Assembly: GCF_014647435.1 (NCBI RefSeq)
Contig: NZ_BMPE01000001.1
Coordinates: 434,001-498,000 of the forward strand
Direction of reading: 5' to 3'
From: Deinococcus radiotolerans
Lineage (GTDB): Bacteria > Deinococcota > Deinococci > Deinococcales > Deinococcaceae
DNA: 64,000 nucleotides
Positions 55,084 to 64,000 of the stretch are shown piece after piece. Numbering within the stretch: position 1 is the stretch's first letter; every line of letters starts with the position of its first letter. The translations under genes and the position numbers were made by a program. A model generated the notes under the pieces. It had not been told where the DNA came from, did not search any database, and saw nothing but the letters and a program-made list of their open reading frames with translations.

Positions 55084-55519
55084 TGCCAATGCCCTGAACC
55101 TGACCCCTGATCCCCAGCTGCTGGAGGGCGCGAAAGCCGCGTTCAAGCAGGCGTACGCGCCGTACAGCAAGTTCCACGTCGGCTCGGCCCTGCGCACCCG
55201 CGACGGCCGCGTGTTCTTCGGCGCGAACGTCGAAAATGCCAGTTACGGCCTGGGCCGCTGCGCGGAGCAGAGCGCCGTGCAGGCCATGGCCACCGCCGGA
55301 GAGCGCGAATTCACCGACATCGTCGTGTACTCCGAGGCGACACCGCCCGCCAGTCCGTGCGGCGCGTGCCGTCAGGTGCTGTACGAGTTCGCGCCGGACG
55401 CGCGCGTGGTGTGCGTGAATCAGCACGGCGACATTGTCAGCGGGTACGTCCGGGACTTCCTGCCCCACGGGTTCCGGCTGGAGCAGCGAGACGACGGGCA
55501 CGACGTCGGCACGGAATAA
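55076..55519 (+). CDS. cdd: Cytidine deaminase
   Basis: A 147-residue homotetrameric zinc enzyme converting cytidine and deoxycytidine to uridine forms in pyrimidine salvage. The zinc and catalytic residues are in GRCAEQSAV (Cys, Glu) and PCGACRQVLYEF (two Cys); substrate recognition is in NVENASYG. ATG 55076 lies within the last codons of the CorC gene, so translation is coupled. Confidence 0.95.
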   Translation: MSNANALNLTPDPQLLEGAKAAFKQAYAPYSKFHVGSALRTRDGRVFFGANVENASYGLGRCAEQSAVQAMATAGEREFTDIVVYSEATPPASPCGACRQVLYEFAPDARVVCVNQHGDIVSGYVRDFLPHGFRLEQRDDGHDVGTE

Positions 55520-55531
55520 GGCCGGGCAGGG

Positions 55532-55573
55532 GCGGCGCGCCAGGGGCATGGAGGTCCCGGCGCGCCGCTTCCC
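55532..55573. terminator. Terminator between cdd and ggt
   Basis: A perfect 10-bp stem, GCGGCGCGCC (55532-55541) with GGCGCGCCGC (55559-55568), followed by TTCCC. It lies between convergent genes. Confidence 0.7.
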
Positions 55574-55617
55574 TCTGTGTTCGTGCCGGGATCAGTGACC
55601 CGCCTCTCCCCTGCCGC

Positions 55618-57222
55618 TTACCAGGCCGCGATGTGCCCGTCAGTGCGGGTTTCAGTACCGCCCTCCAGCACGCCAGTCACGGGGTCGCGGCGGATCATCT
55701 GCCCGCGCCCGAACGCCCCGGGATCGAGTTGCACGCTGACCGCGTGGCCCATCCCCGCGAGCTCGCGGGCCAGGGTGCCGCCCAGGGCATGTTCGACCTC
55801 CACCCGGGTGCCGTCCAGCCACTGCCAGCGCGGGGCGTCCAGCGCCTGCTGCGGGTTCATGCCGTAGTAGGCGGTGTTCAGCACGACCTGGAGGTGCCCC
55901 TGCGGCTGCATGAAGCCGCCCATCACGCCGAACGGTCCGACCGGGGTGCCGTCCGTGCGACCCAGGAAGCCGGGGATGATGGTGTGGTACGGACGCTTGC
56001 CGGGCGCCACGGCGTTGGGGTGGGCAGGGTCGGTGTTGAAGTTGTGTCCGCGGTTGTGCAGGGCGATGCCGGTCCCGGGCACGACGATGCCACTGCCGAA
56101 GCCCATGTAGTTGCTCTGGATCAGGCTGACCATCTGCCCCTGATCATCGGCAGCCGCGAGATACACGGTGCCGCCCGTGCTGGGTGCGTGGGTGCGGGGG
56201 TCGTGGGCCCGCGGGCCCAGGTGCGCGCGGTGCGCGGTGGCGTTCGCCGCCGAGAGCAGTTGCGCGACATCCACCGGGGTGTGCCGCGGGTCGGCCACGA
56301 AGGCGTGCGCGTCGTGGAAGCCGCGCTTCATGGCTTCGATTTGCACGTGCAGGCCCTGCGGGTTGTCGCGCCGTTCGGGCAGCGTGACGTCACGCAGGAC
56401 GTTCAGCGCGATCAGGGCGGCGATGCCCTGACCGTTCGGTGGGATCTCGTACACGCGGTGCCCGTGAAGATCGGTGTGGATGGGCGTCACCCATTCACTG
56501 GCGTGCGCGGCGAGGTCCGCGCCGGTGAGCAGGCCACCCTGCGCGCGGGCGTGCGCGTCGATCTGCCCGGCCAGTTCGCCGGAGTAGAACGTCTCGCCGT
56601 GCGTGGCGGCGATCTGTTCCAGGGTGCGGGCGTGCCCCTCGCTGCGCCACAGTGCGCCGGGCGCGGGCGTGAAGCCGTCCGGGGCGAAGGTGCGGAACCA
56701 CTCGTCCATCTCGGGCAGGTTCAGGCGGCGGTAGATGCCGGTGGCCCGCGCCCAGTTCGCGGCGAGGACCGGGGAGAGCGGGTAGCCGTCCCGTGCATAC
56801 GCAATGGCCGGGGCGAGCACCTGCGCGAAGTCCAGCCGCCCGAAACGGGCGTGCAGGTCCGCCCAGCCGCGCACCGCTCCGGGCACGGTCACGGGCGTCC
56901 AGCCGTGGCGGGGCATCTCGCCCGCGTGCCGGTCCCGCAGGGCGTCCAGGCTCAGGGCGGCGGGTGCGGCGCCGCTGGCGTTCAAACCGTGCAGCTGGCC
57001 GCCTGCCCAGACAAGCGCGAACAGGTCCCCACCGATACCGTTGCTGGTGGGTTCCACGACCGTCAGGGCGGCGGCCGTGGCTATGGCGGCGTCCACGGCG
57101 TTCCCGCCCTGCTGGAGGACACTCAGGCCCGCCTGCGCGGCGAGGGGCTGGCTGGTGGCGACCATGCCGCGCCGGGCGTACACGGGCCGGCGGACACTCG
57201 GGTATTCAGGCTGGAAGGTCAC
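55618..57222 (-). CDS. ggt: Gamma-glutamyltransferase family protein
   Basis: A 534-residue Ntn-hydrolase precursor. The N-terminal half has GMVATSQPLAAQAGLSVLQQ, GGNAVDAAIATAAALTVVEP and SNGIGGDLFALVW. The self-processing threonine is expected in STGGTVYLAAADDQGQMVSL; downstream GFGSGIVVPGTGIALHNRG and GPFGVMGGFMQPQGHLQ complete the active site. No signal peptide is visible, so it may be cytosolic, unlike E. coli Ggt. It would hydrolyse glutathione or other gamma-glutamyl amides. The start is GTG 57222. Confidence 0.9.
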   Translation of the reverse strand: MTFQPEYPSVRRPVYARRGMVATSQPLAAQAGLSVLQQGGNAVDAAIATAAALTVVEPTSNGIGGDLFALVWAGGQLHGLNASGAAPAALSLDALRDRHAGEMPRHGWTPVTVPGAVRGWADLHARFGRLDFAQVLAPAIAYARDGYPLSPVLAANWARATGIYRRLNLPEMDEWFRTFAPDGFTPAPGALWRSEGHARTLEQIAATHGETFYSGELAGQIDAHARAQGGLLTGADLAAHASEWVTPIHTDLHGHRVYEIPPNGQGIAALIALNVLRDVTLPERRDNPQGLHVQIEAMKRGFHDAHAFVADPRHTPVDVAQLLSAANATAHRAHLGPRAHDPRTHAPSTGGTVYLAAADDQGQMVSLIQSNYMGFGSGIVVPGTGIALHNRGHNFNTDPAHPNAVAPGKRPYHTIIPGFLGRTDGTPVGPFGVMGGFMQPQGHLQVVLNTAYYGMNPQQALDAPRWQWLDGTRVEVEHALGGTLARELAGMGHAVSVQLDPGAFGRGQMIRRDPVTGVLEGGTETRTDGHIAAW

Positions 57223-57284
57223 CCCCGCAGCCTACCGCGCCCCTGGCGGACGGTGCCGGGTGCAGGGTCAGCTGCGCGGCCAGC

Positions 57285-57566
57285 TCAGCTGAACAGGGGG
57301 CCCAGGTCGGTCAGTCGTCCGGTCGGCTGCGCGAGCCCGAAGGAGTAGCTGCTGAACACACTGAGGAAGTCTCTGTGCGTGAGGTCGCGGGTCTGCCCGC
57401 TGGGGCCTGTCGCCTGCACCGTCTCGCCGCGCGCGGTGAGCCAGTACTCGCCGAGTTCGCGCACGCTGGCCTTGCGGCCCCGCCCGGTGGCGAGCAGGGC
57501 CGTGACGCGGTACTCGCGTCCGCCGCGTTCGTTGAGGAAGGTCAGGAGATCGGCGGGCGACAGCAT
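57285..57566 (-). CDS. Small hypothetical protein
   Basis: A 93-residue soluble protein: helix (SPADLLTFLNERG), beta strands (REYRVTALLATGRGRKASVR, ELGEYWLTARGETVQATGPS), then a short helix (LTHRDFLSVFSSYSFGL). No family recognised. It lies between ggt and lysZ on the same strand with 61-62 bp gaps on either side. Confidence 0.65.
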   Translation of the reverse strand: MLSPADLLTFLNERGGREYRVTALLATGRGRKASVRELGEYWLTARGETVQATGPSGQTRDLTHRDFLSVFSSYSFGLAQPTGRLTDLGPLFS

Positions 57567-57627
57567 GAGCGGGTCAGCATAGCGCAGCCGGAGGTGAGGC
57601 CGGGGCAGTCTCCTGTCCGCGCGGGCT

Positions 57628-58440
57628 TCAGGAGACGACGGTGCCCTGGCCGTTCAGGGCCGCGCTGACCGGCTCGCCGTTGCGCGCGTCACCGAAGATG
57701 ACGCGCCTCACGCCGCCCTGCACAGCCTCAGCCGCGCCGAGCACCTTCTTCTTCATGCGGTCCTGCGCGAATTCCAGGTAGTGTTCCACGTCTGCGGCGG
57801 GAATCTCGCGGATCAGGCTGGTCTCGTCGGGGTAGGCGCGCAGCAGGCCCGGCACGTTGGACAGCAGCAGCAGCGCGTCCGCCTTCAGCGCGACCGCCAG
57901 GGCGGCGGCGGCGCGGTCACCATCCACGTTGATCGCCACGCCGTCGTACGAGCTGGCGGGCGGCGTGAGGACCGGCAGGTACCCGCCAGCGAGCAGCAGG
58001 TCGATCAGGTGGGTGTTCACGCGTTCGACCGTGCCGGTGTGGTCGCCGCGCAGCACCTTGACCTTGCCGTTCTCGACGGCGCGCACCGAGTCCTTGTGTT
58101 TCCCCTCTAAGATGCGCCCGTCCAGGCCGCTGAGGCCGACGGCGTTCACGCCGAGTCGCTGGAGGCGTTCGACGATGCCCTTGTTCATCTTGCCGCAGTA
58201 CACCATCTCGAAGATTTCCAGGGTCTGGCGGTCCGTGAAGCGGGAGGTGTACCCGCTGGGGCTGGTGACGAACTTCGGGGGATGCCCGAGGGCCTCAGCG
58301 ACGCGGTTGGTCTCGCCGCTGCCGCCGTGGACGAGGATCAGGCGTTCCCCGGTCTTCCAGCGGGCGGCGATGTCGGCGCAGACGGCGTCGTAGTCGATTC
58401 CGGCGCTTCCGCCGACCTTCACAACAATCATGCGGGGCAT
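57628..58440 (-). CDS. lysZ: [LysW]-aminoadipate/glutamate kinase (ArgB-like)
   Basis: A 270-residue amino-acid kinase. MIVVKVGGSAG, LILVHGGSGETNRVAEALG and INVDGDRAAAALAVALKAD are the nucleotide and substrate loops. GYTSRFTDRQTLEIFEMVYC and the KHKDSVRAVENGK segment are typical of the LysW-carrier type used in Thermus-Deinococcus lysine (or arginine) synthesis rather than free acetylglutamate kinase. It phosphorylates the carrier-bound amino acid. TATCAT (58449-58454, reverse strand) precedes the ATG by 8 nt. Other pathway genes are not in the window. Confidence 0.88.
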   Translation of the reverse strand: MPRMIVVKVGGSAGIDYDAVCADIAARWKTGERLILVHGGSGETNRVAEALGHPPKFVTSPSGYTSRFTDRQTLEIFEMVYCGKMNKGIVERLQRLGVNAVGLSGLDGRILEGKHKDSVRAVENGKVKVLRGDHTGTVERVNTHLIDLLLAGGYLPVLTPPASSYDGVAINVDGDRAAAALAVALKADALLLLSNVPGLLRAYPDETSLIREIPAADVEHYLEFAQDRMKKKVLGAAEAVQGGVRRVIFGDARNGEPVSAALNGQGTVVS

Positions 58441-58475
58441 CCTACCGCATGATAGGAAGAATGGTCAAAGGCTTA

Positions 58476-58805
58476 TCAATTGAAAATGATGGGAATCAGG
58501 ATCAACCCGGCCACGATCAGCACATCGGCCAGCGCCCAGGCCAACGCGATCCGGCGGAAGACCCCCTGGTACGCGACCTTGCGGGTCTTGTGCCGGAACC
58601 CCCGCTGCGCCAGCAACGAGCCCAGCCAGCCGCCCCGCGCCTCCAGAGCGTGCAACTGCCGCTCGGGAATCCGCGTGCGGCCCGCTTCAGACGCCAGCCC
58701 CTTGTCGCGCGCCATCGCCACGAAGGCGACCAGACCCCACACCACCTGCCACGCCAGAATCAGGCGCAGCAGCAGCGCCACTACGCCCTCCAGGGTGGAC
58801 GGCAC
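58476..58805 (-). CDS. DUF1294 membrane protein
   Basis: A 109-residue protein with hydrophobic segments at both ends (LLLRLILAWQVVWGLVAFVA and ALAWALADVLIVAGLILIPI) and the DUF1294 signature between them: ARDKGLA, RIPERQLHALEARGGWLGSL and FRHKTRKVAYQG. The function of the family is unknown. GTG 58805 follows the ispH stop directly (TAAGTG), so it is co-transcribed with ispH. Confidence 0.85.
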   Translation of the reverse strand: MPSTLEGVVALLLRLILAWQVVWGLVAFVAMARDKGLASEAGRTRIPERQLHALEARGGWLGSLLAQRGFRHKTRKVAYQGVFRRIALAWALADVLIVAGLILIPIIFN

Positions 58806-59801
<996 letters not shown>

Positions 59802-59879
59802 GGCACCCAGTGTAGAGTGCGGCCCACGCGCCAACCGTGCCCCCGCGTCCGCAGTGCACCCATTCGGCCAACTATCAGG

Positions 59880-59931
59880 TGACTGTCAGACAGTCAAGCC
59901 TATCTGTCCCTTAACGGGGGCAGTCTGCCCC
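59880..59931. promoter_or_regulatory. Tandem inverted repeats in the ispH divergent region
   Basis: TGACTGT-CAG-ACAGTCA (59880-59896) is a 17-bp palindrome of operator size. GGGGCA-GTC-TGCCCC (59917-59931) follows. They lie between ispH and a divergent hypothetical gene; which gene they serve is unknown. Confidence 0.45.
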
Positions 59932-59992
59932 ACTTACGTGAAAAAACGCATCGGAATCCGGTGGGTCCTGCTCTTACACTGACCGTCAAGTT

Positions 59993-60427
59993 ATGACTGT
60001 CGCGGCCTTCGTGCACCCCTTCAACACCACCCAGTCGGTGTTGGTCTGCCGAGGCACGCACCTCGCCCCGGCCATGCAGGTCAAACTCATGACGCTGGCC
60101 GCCCGGGACGGCTACCAGATCGTGCTGGTCGGGCAGTGCACCCCGGAGGTGCAGCGGGCCCTGGGCCTGCCGACACCGGCGTTCACGCCTGAAGCCATGC
60201 GCGCCGACGTGGTTGCCGTCCCCAGTCCGCAGCACGCGCTGGCGCACGTGAGGTCCTCACCGCGCAACACCTTCCTGCTGCACGCGGTGGGCGAGGTCAT
60301 CGGCGCGTACGCCGCGGTGCTCGAACGGCCGGGCGCCGCGGTCAGTGCGTCCCCCATGCCCGAGCGCCCGGTCATCCCGAATGCACCAGGCCGCCGGGTA
60401 GGCCTAGGCCGCCACGCCTCGACCTGA
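59993..60427 (+). CDS. Hypothetical protein
   Basis: A 144-residue soluble protein with alternating strands and helices in the first 110 residues (TTQSVLVCRGTHLAPAMQVK, GYQIVLVGQCTPEVQRALG, NTFLLHAVGEVIGAYAAVLE), and a disordered Pro/Arg-rich tail. No family recognised. TACACT (59975-59980) is a plausible -10, 12 nt before the ATG. Downstream, the next gene converges on it. Confidence 0.65.
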   Translation: MTVAAFVHPFNTTQSVLVCRGTHLAPAMQVKLMTLAARDGYQIVLVGQCTPEVQRALGLPTPAFTPEAMRADVVAVPSPQHALAHVRSSPRNTFLLHAVGEVIGAYAAVLERPGAAVSASPMPERPVIPNAPGRRVGLGRHAST

Positions 60428-60438
60428 CGGCCGCCAGG

Positions 60439-61902
60439 TCACGGGGACGTCCGGGTGACCCGGGACAGCCAGCGCTCCTGCGGGACGGGCACACTGCCCG
60501 TCGTCCACGCCTGCTGAAAACTGCGGTCCTGCTCGGCGACGGCGGCCGCGTTCCCGGTCGCTAGGGCTGCCTCGGCCAGCCCGGCGCTGCCCCAGGCGCT
60601 GAAGTGGAAGTTCATGCTGCCCACCACGACCAGCATGTGATCCACGGTCATGACCTTGCTGTGCATCTTGAAGGTGGTGTACCGCGCCTCAAAGCGGTCC
60701 TCCAGGCCCCGGCGGCGCAGCTCACGGCGCAGCAGGGCCACGCCGGTGCGGTTGGCGGGCCGGCCGAACCCGTAGTCCACGACCAGCAGCCGCACGTGAA
60801 CGCCGCGCTCTGTCGCGGCGAGTAAAGCCGGGAAGTACACGGGCAGGCGCTCCAGCGGGCAGGAGTCCGGGTTCAGGTACCCGAACCAGCAGTCCAGCCC
60901 CGGGCTGAAGTCCGCCTGCATCAGGTCAATGCTGCGCTGCGCCGCGCCGATCAGGGCCAGGTGCGCGCGGTCCGCGAAGTCCTCCCCGGCCGTGCGGCGG
61001 TACAGCACGAACGCGTGGTCAGCACCGGCCGTCACGGCGCGGGCGGCCAGCCCAGGATGAGAGGGCGCCGGCGCCGGTCCCAGCACACACTCGCGGCTCA
61101 CGGCGTCCGGCAGCACGTCTGGCGGGCAGTGCAGTTCATCACTGTGCCGCCACAGGTCATCGAAGGCCGCCACGCCCTCCTGAGCGGCCGGGCCCCGCAG
61201 GCGCAGGCCCGTGTCGTGCAGGGCCAGTCCGCCCGGCTCGCCCAGCGGCAGGTGCCACGCAGTGAAGTTGTAGCCACTCACGGTCAGGTCCTGCCCATCA
61301 ATGACGTGCAGCTTCACGTGACTGTGCGGCAGGTACGCGTAGTTCAGCAGGGTCAGCGTCCAGCGGGCGCCCGGATCGTTCAGGGGCACGCCGGCCCCGC
61401 GCAGCGCCCGTGCCAGCCCCAGAATCTGCGACGTGCCGTCCGGGTCGTCCAGCTGCGGGTAATTGCCCAGCAGCACGCGGATCGTCATGCCCTGCGGGTA
61501 CGCGGCTGGGTCTGCCTGCACGCGCGCGTACAGGTCGCGGGCGGCCTGCACGAACGTCGCCCCGGGCCGCCCGGGTTCACTCTCCCATTCCATGCTGGTC
61601 AGCAGCACCTCGGCCCGGGCGCCCTGCATCTCCTGCGCCAGGATCTCGAAGGCGTCCTGCGGGGCGTCCAGGTCGCGGGGCGTCCTCACGAAGCCCAGCA
61701 CCTGATTGCCGCAGGACAGGTCCGGCCCACCCCGCGCGCGGTCCAGGTCCCACAAGGCGCGCTCCAGCGGGGCAGCCGGAGCGTCGCAGGGCTGAGGGGC
61801 GGGCGTGGCCGGCAGCGCCGCCGGGCCTAGGAACAGGGGGAGGCGCGCGGCGTGTGCCCCGGCCGTGAACAGCAGGGCGAGGAGCAGGGCGGGGACACGC
61901 AT
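60439..61902 (-). CDS. Secreted phospholipase D-family protein
   Basis: A 487-residue exported protein (signal peptide ending near AGAHA). Two HKD repeats: HSHVKLHVIDGQDLTVSGYN near residue 195 and HSKVMTVDHMLVVVGSMNFH near residue 417, both with His and Lys intact; the first has Asp in VIDGQD, the second in TVDHM. The PLD fold acts on phosphodiesters: lipids, cardiolipin or nucleic acid. Four Cys lie in the connecting region and suggest disulfides. Substrate unknown. Confidence 0.88.
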   Translation of the reverse strand: MRVPALLLALLFTAGAHAARLPLFLGPAALPATPAPQPCDAPAAPLERALWDLDRARGGPDLSCGNQVLGFVRTPRDLDAPQDAFEILAQEMQGARAEVLLTSMEWESEPGRPGATFVQAARDLYARVQADPAAYPQGMTIRVLLGNYPQLDDPDGTSQILGLARALRGAGVPLNDPGARWTLTLLNYAYLPHSHVKLHVIDGQDLTVSGYNFTAWHLPLGEPGGLALHDTGLRLRGPAAQEGVAAFDDLWRHSDELHCPPDVLPDAVSRECVLGPAPAPSHPGLAARAVTAGADHAFVLYRRTAGEDFADRAHLALIGAAQRSIDLMQADFSPGLDCWFGYLNPDSCPLERLPVYFPALLAATERGVHVRLLVVDYGFGRPANRTGVALLRRELRRRGLEDRFEARYTTFKMHSKVMTVDHMLVVVGSMNFHFSAWGSAGLAEAALATGNAAAVAEQDRSFQQAWTTGSVPVPQERWLSRVTRTSP

Positions 61903-62065
61903 CTGTCCGGCAGGCTAATGCGGCAGCACGCCGTCATTTACCGGTTCTGCGTGAGAGTTCTGAACCGACCCTTGAGACAGCGGGCTCCGCGGGGGGCAAC
62001 GGCAGAAGGGGGCACCAGCCGACCGGCCCGCGCCCCCCTCCTCCCAGTGGTCCTGGAGTGCAGGG

Positions 62066-63739
<1,674 letters not shown>

Positions 63740-63818
63740 GCCGCGCATTCTACGGCACGGCGGCGCGACCGCCCTGCCCCGCAGGTCAGGTGCCGGAGCG
63801 GATCAGGCGCGGATCGGA

Positions 63819-64000
63819 TCAGGCGGGCGGCAGGTGCCGGTGTTCCCAGACCAGGTCCCGCATGACCCAGCCGCTCCCGGCGAAGCGCAGACCCAGCCGC
63901 AGTTCTCCCAGCAGGTACTCGCGCACGTCCTTCAGGCTGCTGCCCGCATCGACCGCGTCGGCCAGCGTGCGGTTGCCGTCCAGCAGGCGCGCCACCGGGT
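63819..64000 (-). CDS. Hypothetical protein, C-terminal part only
   Basis: The last 60 codons of a gene that enters from beyond the window end. The visible sequence includes VARLLDGNRTLADAVDAGSS, LKDVREYLLGELRLGLRFAG and SGWVMRDLVWEH, probably helical then beta. No family can be assigned from this piece. It is on the same strand as the fusion gene, 70 bp upstream of it. Confidence 0.6.
   Translation of the reverse strand, partial: PVARLLDGNRTLADAVDAGSSLKDVREYLLGELRLGLRFAGSGWVMRDLVWEHRHLPPA

Overview
The window is a GC-rich, gene-dense bacterial chromosome segment with no rRNA, tRNA, CRISPR array, insertion sequence or prophage that I could recognise. Gene content points to the genus Deinococcus: a CrtL-type lycopene monocyclase, a LysW-type lysine-pathway kinase, Deinococcus-style RecG, many short hypothetical proteins and lipoproteins, GC-rich intergenic repeats, and repeated use of a TAnnnT box 6-8 nt before the start codon (the leaderless style). 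I cannot assign a species.

Layout. 1-3.2 kb: end of a Lon-N-like gene, recG, a structured dispersed-repeat candidate and a small HAD-fold gene. 3.3-5.4 kb: ferritin-like protein, HIT hydrolase and HAD phosphatase. 5.5-9.0 kb: a self-contained seven-gene operon with a PadR regulator followed by six paralogous four-helix membrane proteins, each joined to the next by a 4-nt overlap and closed by a perfect terminator. 9.0-16.3 kb: serine dehydratase alpha subunit, a histidine phosphatase and the histidine-utilisation operon hutU-G-I-H. 16.3-19.0 kb: TetR regulator with glycosyltransferase, then an IclR regulator whose upstream 18-bp palindrome recurs exactly in front of hutU. 18.9-25.5 kb: TPR-GGDEF-EAL protein, serine dehydratase beta, lycopene cyclase, esterase lipoprotein, small lipoprotein and a degenerate pyrophosphatase-like protein. 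25.5-32.0 kb: a lipoprotein hydrolase, a CitA/DcuS-type two-component system and the divergent tctCBA tricarboxylate transporter. 32-36.2 kb: a small hypothetical gene, a BTAD/AAA regulator, and a DJ-1/PfpI plus ABM detoxification pair. 36.2-41.0 kb: a SAM-I-like riboswitch ahead of metH-metF. 41.4-49.5 kb: DUF4139 protein, a complete Dpp/Opp peptide ABC operon (A-B-C-D-F) with internal hairpins, and secG. 49.6-64 kb: DUF2227 protein, subtilase lipoprotein, acrylyl-CoA reductase-like oxidoreductase, CorC/HlyC protein, cytidine deaminase, gamma-glutamyltransferase, lysZ, DUF1294, ispH, a hypothetical gene, a PLD-family protein, a PlsY-like/acyl-ACP-reductase fusion and the 3' end of another gene.

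Themes. The segment is rich in amino-acid and carboxylate catabolism (hut, sda, ggt, tct, dpp), and each such system shows visible local control: an IclR palindrome, a two-component system with direct repeats, a riboswitch, and intercistronic hairpins that probably set subunit ratios. The most unusual items are the PadR plus six-paralog membrane cassette and the PlsY-like/AAR-like fusion protein. The shared IclR/hut palindrome is the best-supported regulatory prediction.
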